NCBI RefSeq assembly: GCF_020055635.1
Contig: NZ_JAIPUT010000034.1
Span: forward strand, 1 to 48,093
Length of the DNA stretch: 48,093 bases
Source: Marivita sp.
GTDB lineage: Bacteria; Pseudomonadota; Alphaproteobacteria; Rhodobacterales; Rhodobacteraceae
Reading direction: 5' to 3'
Shown here: piece after piece, positions 16,729-27,344 of the stretch
How positions within the stretch are numbered: the first letter of the stretch is position 1
Layout: every line of letters starts with the position of its first letter
Position numbers and translations under genes: made by a program
The notes under the pieces: generated by a model
Database searches by the model: none
Told to the model about the DNA's origin: nothing
What the model saw: the letters and a program-made list of their open reading frames with translations, nothing else

Positions 16729-17145
16729 ATGACCCTTACACGTCTTCAGAAGATCGCGCTCGGCATTGCGGGTGTCTCGGCGCTCGGCATCGGCACCGCG
16801 ATCACCATTACGCCGCACGCGTTCTACGAAAGCTACGGGATCGCGCTCGGGTCCGACCCGAGCCTTCTGAGCGAGTTGCGCGCGCCCGGTGCCGGTCTGG
16901 CCGCCCTCGGCGCCGTCATGCTGGCGGGTGTCGTCCGGCGTGCCCTGAGCGGGGTGGCTCTTGTCGCGGCCTTCGTCGTGTTCCTCGGCTTTCCCGCCGG
17001 ACGTCTCGTCGGCCTCGCCCTCGACGGCATTCCCTCGACAGGGATCCTGGCCGCGCTTGGCTTCGAACTGGCGGTCGCGGCGCTCTGCCTCTTTGCGTTC
17101 CGGCCCGATATCGGGCGCGCGGGATCGCGTCTCGCCCTGCGCTGA
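16729..17145 (+). CDS. DUF4345-like membrane protein
   Basis: A 138-residue protein with four hydrophobic helices, matching the DUF4345 pattern: LQKIALGIAGVSALGIGTAI with a short TPHAFYESYGI loop, then SELRAPGAGLAALGAVML, SGVALVAAFVVFLGFPAGRLVGL and ILAALGFELAVAALCLF. It should sit in the inner membrane. ATG 16729 (MTLTRLQK) follows GAAAGGAC and begins 32 nt after the NmrA-like stop. Its function is not known; it travels with the NmrA-like and DUF1772 genes. Confidence 0.83.
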   Translation: MTLTRLQKIALGIAGVSALGIGTAITITPHAFYESYGIALGSDPSLLSELRAPGAGLAALGAVMLAGVVRRALSGVALVAAFVVFLGFPAGRLVGLALDGIPSTGILAALGFELAVAALCLFAFRPDIGRAGSRLALR

Positions 17146-17202
17146 ACACTTTACCGCGGCGGGCCGGGTCCGCCGCGGTCCGCACATCAAGGAGTCCTTC
17201 TC

Positions 17203-17976
17203 ATGTCCCCGTTCTTCTTCATCCTGATGCAGTTCGCCATCCTCGCCTATGCGCTGGTCGGCGGCGTCTTCCTCGCCTTCTCAGATTTCATCATGCGGTC
17301 GCTGTCGCTGACCGGCGGGGTCGGTGGCGTGGAGGCGATGCAGGTCATCAACCGCGAGGTCTTTCGCTGGGTCTTCATGGCCCTTTTTCTGGGGATGGCG
17401 GCCCTGTCGCTTGTCGTTGCAGGCTACGGAGCGGTCAACCTCACCCATCCGTCGGGCGCGCTGATCCTGCTTGCCGGGCTGGCCTACCTGATCGGCTGCT
17501 TCGCCGTGACGGTCTTTTTCAACGTGCCGATGAACGAGGCCCTCGACAGCATGGACCTGACTTCGGAGGCCACGCGCGCCTATTGGACCGGCACCTACCT
17601 GCCGCGCTGGACCTTCTGGAACAGTGTCAGAACACTGGCCTGCTGCGCTGCCGCAGCCCTGCTGCTTGTCGGCCTGCTTTGGTCAACCCAATCTCAGCTG
17701 CGGGTGGCACAAGCGCAGGCTCACCTTCAAAGACCCGCTCAAGAGGCCGCGGGCTCCGGGCTCCGCACCCGACCCGGCAAAGGTGATGACGAAATGGGCC
17801 AGGCCAGCGCATCGGTTTCGGCGCAAAAGGGCGGGCTACAGCCGCAGATCGGCCCTGGTGTCAGTCCTTCGGAAATTGCGTGGGGCAGGCGGGTCCGCGT
17901 TCAGTCCGCCTTGGGGGCTGCGGCCGATCCCGCAAGCAGCCCGCCGTCGACAGTCAGTTCCGTTCCGGTCATGTAG
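17203..17976 (+). CDS. DUF1772 (anthrone oxygenase-like) membrane protein with abnormal C-terminal tail
   Basis: The first 160 residues match DUF1772: four membrane helices, [15 protein letters not shown] after the first helix, a NVPMNEAL motif and a [15 protein letters not shown] motif before the last helix. Family members usually stop soon after that helix. Here the frame continues about 95 residues with a low-complexity, non-family sequence. It runs 76 nt into the 3' end of the convergent SDR gene. The tail probably arose by loss of the original stop codon (near 17690). AGGAG lies just before the ATG. Last gene of the putative AraC-controlled operon. Function unknown. Confidence 0.82.
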   Translation: MSPFFFILMQFAILAYALVGGVFLAFSDFIMRSLSLTGGVGGVEAMQVINREVFRWVFMALFLGMAALSLVVAGYGAVNLTHPSGALILLAGLAYLIGCFAVTVFFNVPMNEALDSMDLTSEATRAYWTGTYLPRWTFWNSVRTLACCAAAALLLVGLLWSTQSQLRVAQAQAHLQRPAQEAAGSGLRTRPGKGDDEMGQASASVSAQKGGLQPQIGPGVSPSEIAWGRRVRVQSALGAAADPASSPPSTVSSVPVM

Positions 17977-18686
17977 GCAGCCTCGTCCGAGGCAAGCAGA
18001 AGGGCGATGGCCGCGACCTCTTCCGGCGTGCCGAACCGGCGCATCGGAGTGTCCGCGACAAAAGCTGCCATGCGGGCGTCGCGGTCCGGTCCGTCGCCCA
18101 GCATCGGCTCCCACATCGGCGTCAGGATGGCGGCGGGGTGGATCGAGTTGCAGCGGATGTTCAGCCCCTGTTCGGCACAATAGAGCGCAACCGACTTCGT
18201 ATGGTTGCGCACGGCGGCCTTGGACGACGCATAGGCCGCCGCCGCCGGGATGCCCACAAGCCCGGAGCGGGACGAGATGTTGATGATCGATCCGGATTCC
18301 CCGGCGCGCATCGCACCGATCGCATAGCGGCAGCCAAGGAATGTGCCATCGAGGTTCACCGCATGGACGGCCCGCCAGTCCGCCAAGGTGGCATGCTCGG
18401 GATCGTGCGGACGGATGGCCTCTTCGAAGCCGGTGATCCCGGCGTTGTTCACCAGCACGTCGCACGCGGGCCAGGCTGCGGCAAGGTCGTCCCAGTCCGC
18501 CTCTGATGCCACGTCGAGACGCAGATGATCCCCGCCGATGTCCCTCGCGACCGACGCGGCGAGGTCTTCGACCTTGTCCGTCACGACCACCCTGGCCCCT
18601 TCGCGGGCGAAAACCCGCGCGATGGCCGCGCCGATCCCGCGACCGGCGCCCGTGACGATGCAAAGCTTCCCGCCCAATCGTGCCAT
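17901..18686 (-). CDS. SDR family oxidoreductase
   Basis: A 261-residue classical short-chain dehydrogenase. It has the TGAGRGIG cofactor loop at residues 12-19, a [10 protein letters not shown] motif, the catalytic serine in [11 protein letters not shown], the YASSK pair, and a C-terminal [13 protein letters not shown]. An aspartate at the end of the second strand (VVTDK) favours NAD(H) over NADP(H). The substrate is unknown. It lies 48 nt downstream of an MDR dehydrogenase gene on the same strand, so the two are probably co-transcribed under the divergent LysR regulator. Its last 76 nt overlap the extended tail of the DUF1772 gene on the other strand. Confidence 0.93.
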   Translation of the reverse strand: MARLGGKLCIVTGAGRGIGAAIARVFAREGARVVVTDKVEDLAASVARDIGGDHLRLDVASEADWDDLAAAWPACDVLVNNAGITGFEEAIRPHDPEHATLADWRAVHAVNLDGTFLGCRYAIGAMRAGESGSIINISSRSGLVGIPAAAAYASSKAAVRNHTKSVALYCAEQGLNIRCNSIHPAAILTPMWEPMLGDGPDRDARMAAFVADTPMRRFGTPEEVAAIALLLASDEAAYMTGTELTVDGGLLAGSAAAPKAD

Positions 18687-18734
18687 AAGGTTCTCCTTCC
18701 ATTCATGTCCTGTTCAGATGATCGAGCCCAAACG

Positions 18735-19715
18735 TCAGACGACGACCACGTTTCCGCGCTTGTGCCCGGTTTCCACGTGCACATGCGCTTCAACCAGATT
18801 GGCCAAAGGATAGACGCGGTCGATGACCGGGGCCAGCTTGCCGTCGTCGGCCAGCTCGATCAGCGTGCCGAGCATCAGGCGAAGCACATCCGGCTTCAGC
18901 ATCCCTGTTGCCGAGAAGCGGGCCTTGCGCGTGCCCGCAATCGCGGTGCGGACCATCGCGCCGAGTATGCCGAGTCCCAGGACCGGGCACACGTACCGGC
19001 CGGACCGTACAAGGCTGCCCTTGGCCTCGGCAAAGGACGAAACGCCCAGCGTGTCATAGATCACGTCGTATCGGTCGGACCCGGCTGTGAAATCCTCCGT
19101 CATGTAGTCGATGACCCGGCCTGCCCCAAGCGCGGCGACCATGCCTGCATTGCGGGCGCTGCAAGTGCCGGTGACCTCGGCACCCATCACGGCGGCGATC
19201 TGCACCGCTGCGCTGCCGAGGCTGCCCGAAGCGCCAAGGATCAGAACCTTCTGCCCGGCGCGCAGTTCAGCCACCTCGCGCAGGAAATTCAGCGAGGTGA
19301 GCGGCCCGTCGCACATGACGGCGGCTTCCTCATGCGACAGGCTCGCGGGTTTCGGCATCAGCACAGCGTTTTTGCTCAGGCAGATATGGCTGGCATTGGC
19401 ACCAAAGCTCAGCCCGGCCTCACCGAAAACGGCGTCGCCGACTGCGAAACGGGTCACACTGTCGCCGACGGCAACCACATCGCCAGACAGGCAGGTGCCG
19501 ACGAGATTCTGGCGCGGCCGCCGCAAGCCAAGGAACAGCCGCGCAAAGCGCGGGGTGCCCGCGCGCATCATGCCGTCGGCGCGCGACACGGCAGAGGCGC
19601 GGATGCGGATCAGCACCTCGCCGGGGCCGGGGGTCGGGATGGGGCGGCTGACGGGCGCGAGCATGTCGGGTGCGCCGTAGCGCCGAACGCTCCATGCGGT
19701 GAGGGTGGCAGTCAT
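18735..19715 (-). CDS. NAD(P)-dependent MDR (quinone reductase-like) alcohol dehydrogenase
   Basis: A 326-residue medium-chain dehydrogenase/reductase. The N-terminal GroES-like domain contains PGPGEVLIRIRASAVSRADGMM, and the Rossmann domain has LILGASGSLGSAAVQIA. The cysteines and histidines that bind catalytic and structural zinc are absent, so it belongs to the zinc-free quinone-oxidoreductase branch. ATG 19715 (MTATLTAW) was chosen because GAAGGA lies about 9 nt upstream; the frame is open to 19817, but the extra residues do not resemble the family. Divergent from the LysR gene 104 nt away; the SDR gene follows downstream. Confidence 0.9.
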   Translation of the reverse strand: MTATLTAWSVRRYGAPDMLAPVSRPIPTPGPGEVLIRIRASAVSRADGMMRAGTPRFARLFLGLRRPRQNLVGTCLSGDVVAVGDSVTRFAVGDAVFGEAGLSFGANASHICLSKNAVLMPKPASLSHEEAAVMCDGPLTSLNFLREVAELRAGQKVLILGASGSLGSAAVQIAAVMGAEVTGTCSARNAGMVAALGAGRVIDYMTEDFTAGSDRYDVIYDTLGVSSFAEAKGSLVRSGRYVCPVLGLGILGAMVRTAIAGTRKARFSATGMLKPDVLRLMLGTLIELADDGKLAPVIDRVYPLANLVEAHVHVETGHKRGNVVVV

Positions 19716-19819
19716 TGGGGTCATCCTTCGGGTCTGTTGACGAGGAGTGTTTACCGAGCCAAAATCAATCCAGAAACTGACCAAAATGAACCGCATCGGT
19801 TCGAAAGTGAACCGCACCC

Positions 19820-20698
19820 ATGGATTGGAAATCTCTTCCCGCCTTTCTTGCCGTCGCCCGTGCAGGCTCCCTGCGCGCAGCCGCAGAACAGACCGGCGGC
19901 ACGCATGCGACCGTGCGCCGGCAGGTCGAAGGGCTGGAGGCGCAGCTGGGCGTACAGCTTTTTCGGCGCAGCGCGGGCGGGCTGGAGTTGTCGGCGGCGG
20001 GCCGCAAGCTGTTGCCGCAGGCGCTCGAGGCCGAGACCGCGTTGCGGCAGGGGTTCAACGCCGTGCGCGGGCTCGACAGCGAGGCGTCGGGCCGCATCCG
20101 GCTCTCGGTCGATCCAATGACAGCGCATTTCCTGCTGGCCCCGGTCCTCGGCGAGTTCCTGTCGCTCTATCCGGACATCCACATCGACATGAACCTGTCC
20201 TACGAGATCGACTCGATCGAGAAGCTGGAGACCGACGTGTCGATCCGCCATGTCCGCGACCTGACCGGCGACGCCGTGGGCCGCAAGCTGTTCCCGCTGT
20301 CGATCGGCGTTTTCGCCGCGCGCAGCTATATCGACCGCATGCTGCACGATGCCGGGCCGCGTGGAGAAGGTCTGACATGGCTCGGCTACGGCGAGGTGCC
20401 CGAACTGCAGGCGATGATCGCCGCTTCGCCGTTTTCGCGCGCGACGGTGCGCCATGCCATCCCCGATCCGGCCATGCACCTGCACCTCGCGCGGGCCGGG
20501 GCGGGCATGACGTTCCTCGCCGCTTGGGTGCAGAGCGTCTTTCCCGAATTGCAGCGGGTCCCCGGGACGGCCCTTGATCAAAGCCGGTCGACCTGGGTGC
20601 TGATGCATGGTGATCTGCGCCGTGTGCAACGCGTCCGGCTTTTCGTCGATTTCCTGTACGAAAGCCTGCTTGAGCGGCGCGCCGATTTCATCGGCTGA
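19820..20698 (+). CDS. LysR family transcriptional regulator
   Basis: A 292-residue LysR-type regulator. The winged helix-turn-helix occupies residues 1-60 (GSLRAAAEQTGGTHATVRRQVEGLE and FRRSAGGLELSAAG). The remainder is a periplasmic-binding-protein-like effector domain. It is divergent from the MDR dehydrogenase gene, the usual arrangement for control of the adjacent oxidoreductases. Effector unknown. The start (MDWKSLPAF) is the first codon giving the standard N-terminal helix. Confidence 0.93.
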   Translation: MDWKSLPAFLAVARAGSLRAAAEQTGGTHATVRRQVEGLEAQLGVQLFRRSAGGLELSAAGRKLLPQALEAETALRQGFNAVRGLDSEASGRIRLSVDPMTAHFLLAPVLGEFLSLYPDIHIDMNLSYEIDSIEKLETDVSIRHVRDLTGDAVGRKLFPLSIGVFAARSYIDRMLHDAGPRGEGLTWLGYGEVPELQAMIAASPFSRATVRHAIPDPAMHLHLARAGAGMTFLAAWVQSVFPELQRVPGTALDQSRSTWVLMHGDLRRVQRVRLFVDFLYESLLERRADFIG

Positions 20699-20931
20699 CA
20701 AGAGCCGGGGATTCGCCACGGATGGTTTCGCGATGATGGCGCGGTCCGCGACGCTGGTCGCGTTTTTCCGGGCCAAGATCCTGTGGGCGCACCGGCATGA
20801 AATGCTTTCGGTTGGCCACTGGTCTGACGGATTTGCAGGATTTCAAGAGCGCCCGCCGGGCTGGGGACCGGCGGTTGAAGCCTGGCGTATTGAATACGAT
20901 GAGAAATTCTAGCCTGCTGGCCCAGACGTAG

Positions 20932-21021
20932 TGGCGGAGAGACAGGGATTCGAACCCTGGGACCCCGTGAAGGGTCAACGGTTTTCGAGACCGCCCCGTT
21001 CGACCACTCCGGCACCTCTCC
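20932..21021 (-). tRNA. tRNA-Ser(CGA)
   Basis: A 90-nt class II tRNA read on the minus strand. The acceptor arm GGAGAGG (21021-21015) pairs with TCTCTCC next to an encoded CCA (20934-20932). The anticodon stem GCGGT/ACCGT encloses the loop CTCGAAA, giving anticodon CGA for the serine codon UCG. A long variable arm (GACCCTTCACGGGGTC region) and the T arm CAGGG-TTCGAAT-CCCTG complete it. Confidence 0.96.
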
Positions 21022-21169
21022 GCGGGGGTCTGGAGGGGCGTTTAGCTTTTGCGTCGGGCGGGCGCAACCTCTATTTCGCGCTTCTTTGTGCGGGCCTTGC
21101 CTGCAGCTTCCGGTTGGAATTCCGTCGCTCGCAACATACCTATTGAAGAAGACAACCGGGGAGTCGGCA

Positions 21170-21991
21170 ATGATCCGCAACATGATGACGACGGCAGCGA
21201 CGGGGCTGGCGATATTCGCATGGTCGCTTCCGGCGTGGGCCGCGCCGACGGATGAACTTCTGGACGCGCTGGGTGTGCCACAGATCATCGAGATCATGCG
21301 CGCCGAAGGCATGGAATACGGTGACACCCTGGCCGAAGACATGATCCCCGGCGGCGGCACCGCCAACTGGCAGGCCACCGTGTCGCGCATCTATGACGAA
21401 GACCGGATGCTGGCCACGGTCCGCGAGACCTTCGCCTCGGAATTCGGCGATGCCGATACGGCGCCGCTGATCGAATTTTTCGACTCCGAAACCGGTCAGG
21501 AGATCGTCCGCCTCGAGCTCAGCGCCCGCGAGGCGATGCGCGCTTCGGAGATCGAGGACGCCGCCCGCGCGACATTCCGCGATCTGGAAGGAACGGATTC
21601 GGAGACGCTCGCCGAGATTGCCGAATTCGTCGACACGAACGACCTTGTGGAAGCGAACCTCGTGGGCTCGCTCAATGCAAATTACATGTTCTATCTCGGG
21701 CTTGTGGATGGCGGCGCGCTGCAGATGAGCGAGGGCGACATCCTGGCCGAGGTGTGGTCCTCGGAAGAAGAGACCCGGGTCGACACGCGCGAATGGGTCT
21801 ACGCATTTCTGTTGATGGCCTATCGGCCGCTCGAGGACGGGGTGGTCGAAGAATATACCGACCTGTCCCGCACCGCGCCGGGCCGCGCCTTGAACCGGGC
21901 GCTCTTTGCCGGGTTCAACACGATGTATGACGACATCTCCTACGCGCTCGGAATGGCCGTGGCGCGGGAAATGCAGGTGCAGGAGCTTTGA
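21170..21991 (+). CDS. exported DUF2059 domain protein
   Basis: A 273-residue protein. A Sec signal peptide (MTTAATGLAIFAWSLPAWA, cleaved near residue 23) is followed by an all-helical region. A DUF2059-like stretch near the middle (RETFASEFGDADTAPLIEFFDSETG) is typical: F..E.t..E...l..Fy.S..G. ATG 21170 was chosen for its signal peptide and GGGGAG upstream. Periplasmic; function unknown. It precedes the promoter of rplU on the same strand. Confidence 0.85.
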   Translation: MIRNMMTTAATGLAIFAWSLPAWAAPTDELLDALGVPQIIEIMRAEGMEYGDTLAEDMIPGGGTANWQATVSRIYDEDRMLATVRETFASEFGDADTAPLIEFFDSETGQEIVRLELSAREAMRASEIEDAARATFRDLEGTDSETLAEIAEFVDTNDLVEANLVGSLNANYMFYLGLVDGGALQMSEGDILAEVWSSEEETRVDTREWVYAFLLMAYRPLEDGVVEEYTDLSRTAPGRALNRALFAGFNTMYDDISYALGMAVAREMQVQEL

Positions 21992-22004
21992 GCCCCGAAG
22001 CCCG

Positions 22005-22033
22005 TTGACAAATCGCGCCCGGCCCAGCATAAG
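22005..22033 (+). promoter_or_regulatory. housekeeping promoter of rplU-rpmA
   Basis: TTGACA at 22005-22010 is a perfect -35 box. CATAAG at 22028-22033, after a 17-nt spacer, is a 4/6 match to the -10 box. Transcription should start near 22040, about 140 nt before the rplU start. Confidence 0.7.
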
Positions 22034-22048
22034 CCGCGCACGGAAAGA

Positions 22049-22075
22049 CGGGGCTTCGGTCCCGCCTTTTGTTTT
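22049..22075 (+). terminator. leader hairpin with U-rich tract upstream of rplU
   Basis: CGGGGC (22049-22054), loop TTCG, GTCCCG (22059-22064) form a 6-bp stem capped by a stable tetraloop, followed by CCTTTTGTTTTT. It lies about 10 nt after the predicted rplU transcript start, so it is in the leader of rplU mRNA and not at the end of the upstream gene. That suggests an attenuator or 5'-stabilising element. Confidence 0.55.
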
Positions 22076-22180
22076 TGATGATAACGACGTCCCCAACGGG
22101 GCGCGCTGTTCGAGGCGGGGGCGACCCCACAAACACCGGAGACCCGGGGCCACAGAACGCGGGTGACAAAGGAAAACACC

Positions 22181-22828
22181 ATGTTCGCGGTGATGAAAAC
22201 CGGCGGCAAGCAGTACAAGGTCCATTCGGGCGATATTCTGCGTGTCGAAAAGCTGGCAGCCGATGCAGGCGAGAAAGTCCAGTTCAATGAAATTCTGATG
22301 CTTGGCGGCGACAAGGTCGTCGTGGGCGCGCCCCTGGTGAGCGGTGCTGCCGTTCAGGCAGAGGTCGTGGACCAGATCAAGGCCGACAAGGTCATCAACT
22401 TCGTCAAGCGGCGCCGCAAGCACAGCTCCAAGCGGACCGTGGGCCACCGTCAGAAACTGACGTTGCTGCGCGTGACCGACATCCTCGAAACCGGTGCGGA
22501 CGCATCCGGCGTCAAGGCTGCTGTCGGCGCGGGTTCGGTTGCCGGCGTGGCCTCTGCCGCCGCTGCTCCGAAGAAGGCCGCTTCCCCCAAGGCCGAAAAG
22601 AAAGCCGACGCGCCGAAAGCCGCCGCCGGCTCCGACGATCTCAAGCTCTTGTCGGGCGTCGGCCCGGCGCTCGAGAAGAAGCTGCACGAGGCGGGGGTCA
22701 CATCCTTTGCCCAGATCGCAGCATGGACAGATGCAGATGTCGAAGAATTCGGCGAAAAGCTGTCGTTCAAAGGCCGGATCGAGCGTGAAGGCTGGATCGA
22801 ACAGGCCAAAGAACTGGCATCGAAGTAA
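22181..22828 (+). CDS. rplU: 50S ribosomal protein L21 with C-terminal helix-hairpin-helix domain
   Basis: A 215-residue protein, about twice the normal L21 length. Residues 1-103 are L21 (MFAVMKTGGKQYKV start, RRRKHSSKRTVGHRQ basic tract that contacts 23S rRNA). Residues about 115-150 are an alanine/lysine linker. Residues 152-215 form a helix-hairpin-helix domain (LKLLSGVGPALEKKLHEAGV, WTDADVEEFGEKLSF) of the kind seen in DNA- or RNA-binding proteins. Rhodobacteraceae L21 commonly carries this extension. ATG 22181 follows AAAGGA. Co-transcribed with rpmA, which starts 13 nt later. Confidence 0.95.
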   Translation: MFAVMKTGGKQYKVHSGDILRVEKLAADAGEKVQFNEILMLGGDKVVVGAPLVSGAAVQAEVVDQIKADKVINFVKRRRKHSSKRTVGHRQKLTLLRVTDILETGADASGVKAAVGAGSVAGVASAAAAPKKAASPKAEKKADAPKAAAGSDDLKLLSGVGPALEKKLHEAGVTSFAQIAAWTDADVEEFGEKLSFKGRIEREGWIEQAKELASK

Positions 22829-22841
22829 GGAGACCTGACCA

Positions 22842-23111
22842 ATGGCACATAAAAAAGCAGGCGGTTCATCCCGCAACGGTCGCGACTCTGCCGGACGTCG
22901 TCTTGGCGTCAAACTCTACGGTGGCCAGTCCGCGATTCCCGGCAACATCATCGTGCGCCAGCGCGGCACGAAGTTCTGGCCGGGTGACGGCGTCGGCATG
23001 GGGAAAGATCACACGATCTTTGCAACCGTCGATGGCAACGTGACGTTCCACAAGGGCCTCAAGGGCCGTACCTTCATTTCGGTACTGCCAATGGCCGAGG
23101 CCGCCGAGTAA
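22842..23111 (+). CDS. rpmA: 50S ribosomal protein L27
   Basis: An 89-residue L27, beginning [16 protein letters not shown] as in other bacteria; this basic N-terminus reaches the peptidyl transferase centre. [11 protein letters not shown]-type and KGRTFISV motifs are present. AAGGAGA precedes the ATG. Second gene of the rplU operon, followed by a GC-rich hairpin at 23143-23168. Confidence 0.98.
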   Translation: MAHKKAGGSSRNGRDSAGRRLGVKLYGGQSAIPGNIIVRQRGTKFWPGDGVGMGKDHTIFATVDGNVTFHKGLKGRTFISVLPMAEAAE

Positions 23112-23142
23112 GCCGACCTTAAGGTTTTATAAAAAATCTGGA

Positions 23143-23168
23143 GGGGATCGGCAGCACTGCCGGTCCCC
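23143..23168 (+). terminator. hairpin after rpmA
   Basis: GGGGATCGGCAG (23143-23154) and CTGCCGGTCCCC (23157-23168) form a 12-bp stem with one T-G pair and a 2-nt gap. Only a short T-rich stretch (TTGTTT) follows, so termination may be partial. A run of nine G residues follows at 23179-23187. Confidence 0.5.
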
Positions 23169-23217
23169 TGACTTGTTTGGGGGGGGGCACCCTATGTCTG
23201 CGTTGAGGAGAGAGCAG

Positions 23218-23763
23218 ATGAACGTGGAGACCGTCACCATTTTCGAGCAACCCTTCGTCGAGACCGAGCGGTTTCGCCTGCGTCCCCTGAAGCAATCGGA
23301 TGTGGGATTGATCGAATATTATACCAGCGACAAACGCGTCGCGACGATGACAACGTCGATCCCGCATCCGCTGCCACCGGGGGCCGCGCAGGCGTTTGTC
23401 GACCGCAGCCTGCCGCCCGAACGCGACGAAGATGTCTGGGCCATCGACGGCACCGCCGCGGATGGTCCCGAAATCATGGGTCTGATCTCGCTGGCGCGGA
23501 TGGATCGCAACCAGTCCGAAGTCGGGTACTGGGTCGCGCCGCCGTTCTGGAACACCGGGCTTGCCTCCGAAGCCGTGCGGGCCCTCGTCGAAGCCAACCC
23601 GCTTGGCAACGAGACGATGTTCGCCAGCGTGTTTCAGGACAATCCGGCCTCGGCCCGCGTGCTGACCCATTGCGGCTTTGAATATATCGGCGATGCGGAA
23701 TCCTTTTCCGTCGCCCGAAACACAATGGTCAAAACCTGGACCTATCTCAAACGTATGGGCTGA
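23218..23763 (+). CDS. GNAT family (RimJ/RimL-type) N-acetyltransferase
   Basis: A 181-residue acetyltransferase of the Acetyltransf_3 group. ETERFRLRPLKQSDV at the start, EVGYWVAPPFWNTGLASEAVRAL as the acetyl-CoA pyrophosphate-binding region, and NPASARVLTHCGFEYIGD near the C-terminus are typical of enzymes that acetylate protein N-termini (RimJ/RimL) or small molecules. ATG 23218 follows GAGGAGAG. It sits between rpmA and obgE, a conserved position in Rhodobacteraceae. Substrate unknown. Confidence 0.9.
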   Translation: MNVETVTIFEQPFVETERFRLRPLKQSDVGLIEYYTSDKRVATMTTSIPHPLPPGAAQAFVDRSLPPERDEDVWAIDGTAADGPEIMGLISLARMDRNQSEVGYWVAPPFWNTGLASEAVRALVEANPLGNETMFASVFQDNPASARVLTHCGFEYIGDAESFSVARNTMVKTWTYLKRMG

Positions 23764-23812
23764 CGCGCCGTCCCAAAGCCAATGGACCGCGCGCAACCCG
23801 ATCAAAGGCTGA

Positions 23813-25944
<2,132 letters not shown>

Positions 25945-25948
25945 TCGG

Positions 25949-25973
25949 CTTCTTCTCTTTCCAAATATGCAAA
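25949..25973 (+). repeat. 25-nt dispersed repeat, copy 1
   Basis: CTTCTTCTCTTTCC followed by AAATATGCAAA, between proB and proA. The exact reverse complement occurs at 36250-36274 between purC and purS. Neither flank extends the identity. Similar AAATAT/AGAAGAAG strings recur in Rhodobacteraceae intergenic DNA as far as I recall; role unknown. Confidence 0.85.
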
Positions 25974-25998
25974 TCCGACTTCTGCAAGGGCGATACCG

Positions 25999-27264
25999 AT
26001 GAAAGACCTCACAGACATCCCGACACTCATGCATGATATCGGTTCGCGCGCCAAGGCAGCGGCGCGCGAACTGGCCTTCGCGTCGGCCGAGCGCAAACAT
26101 GCGGCCCTGATCGGCGCGGCCGAAGCGGTGTGGAAACATCGCGCCGAGATCGTCGAGGCGAACGCCCGAGACCTCGACTATGGCCGCGAAAAGGGTCTGT
26201 CGGACGCCATGATGGATCGCCTGCTGCTGAACGAAGACCGCATTCGCGGCATTGTCGACGGTCTGCGCGCCGTGGCCGAGCAGACCGACCCGGTGGGCGC
26301 CGTCATCACCGAATGGGATCGCCCCTCGGGCCTGCACATAAAGCGCGTGCGCACGCCTCTGGGTGTGATCGGCGTGATCTACGAATCCCGCCCCAACGTG
26401 ACGGCGGATGCGGGCGCGCTGTGTCTCAAGGCCGGCAACGCGGTGATCCTGCGCGGCGGATCGGAAAGCTTTCACTCCTCCACCGCGATCCATGCCTGCC
26501 TGGTGGATGGCCTGCGCACCGCCGGTCTGCCCGAGGACGCGATTCAGCTCGTGCCCACCCGTGACCGCGCCGCGGTGAGCGAGATGCTCACCATGACCGA
26601 TTACATCGACGTGATCGTGCCGCGGGGCGGCAAGGGGCTTGTCGGGCTGGTGCAACGCGAAGCCCGCGTGCCGGTCTTCGCGCATCTCGAAGGGATCGTG
26701 CACATCTATGTCGACGCCGACGCCGATCCGGTCAAGTCGTTGAACGTGATCCTGAACGCCAAGACCCGTCGCACCGGGATCTGCGGGGCCGCCGAATGCC
26801 TGCTCATTCACAAGGACGTGGTGGACACGATCGGGCAGGGCGTCATCAAGGCCTTGCTCAAGGCGGGGGTCGAAGTGCGCGCCGACGAGACCCTGCGCGC
26901 CATCGACGGCACGGTCGCGGCCAGCGAGGATGACTGGGGCTGCGAATATCTCGACAGCATCATCGCCGCAAAGGTGGTCGATGACGTCGACGCGGCCATC
27001 GCCCATATCCAGCACTACAGCTCCAATCACACCGAGTGCATCCTGACCGAGGACGACAAGACCGCCGAGCGGTTCTTCGAGCGCATCGACAGCGCCATCC
27101 TGATGCGCAATGCCTCGACCCAGTTCGCCGATGGCGGCGAGTTCGGCATGGGGGCCGAGATCGGCATCGCCACGGGCAAGATGCATGCGCGCGGACCGGT
27201 GGGGGCAGAACAGCTGACCAGCTTCAAATACATCGTCGTCGGCGACGGAACGACACGCGCCTGA
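25999..27264 (+). CDS. proA: glutamate-5-semialdehyde dehydrogenase (gamma-glutamyl phosphate reductase)
   Basis: A 421-residue ProA, an aldehyde dehydrogenase-fold enzyme that reduces glutamyl-5-phosphate with NADPH to the semialdehyde. The catalytic cysteine is in [12 protein letters not shown]. Other family motifs include [16 protein letters not shown] and [17 protein letters not shown]. Second step of proline synthesis, next to proB. Rhodobacteraceae commonly keep obgE-proB-proA together. Start ATG 25999 gives the normal N-terminus. Confidence 0.97.
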   Translation: MKDLTDIPTLMHDIGSRAKAAARELAFASAERKHAALIGAAEAVWKHRAEIVEANARDLDYGREKGLSDAMMDRLLLNEDRIRGIVDGLRAVAEQTDPVGAVITEWDRPSGLHIKRVRTPLGVIGVIYESRPNVTADAGALCLKAGNAVILRGGSESFHSSTAIHACLVDGLRTAGLPEDAIQLVPTRDRAAVSEMLTMTDYIDVIVPRGGKGLVGLVQREARVPVFAHLEGIVHIYVDADADPVKSLNVILNAKTRRTGICGAAECLLIHKDVVDTIGQGVIKALLKAGVEVRADETLRAIDGTVAASEDDWGCEYLDSIIAAKVVDDVDAAIAHIQHYSSNHTECILTEDDKTAERFFERIDSAILMRNASTQFADGGEFGMGAEIGIATGKMHARGPVGAEQLTSFKYIVVGDGTTRA

Positions 27265-27344
27265 GGGGTTGTCGTCGTGCAACCGGGCTGTTACCTGACA
27301 TAAGCTAATCCGATACTTTTACTCGGAAACTTCATGAGGCAGCA

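Noticed and set aside
18525-20120. 531-residue plus-strand frame across the MDR dehydrogenase and LysR genes
   Set aside because: It is the complement of two well-supported genes and has no domain.
20699-20912. Possible small frame with GHWSDGFAGFQERPPG near tRNA-Ser
   Set aside because: It is open but has no ribosome binding site or recognised family; a pseudogene or chance frame cannot be told apart.
23179-23187. Run of nine G bases
   Set aside because: Homopolymer in an intergenic region upstream of a GNAT gene; possible sequencing length error and no coding effect visible, so not treated as a phase-variable tract.
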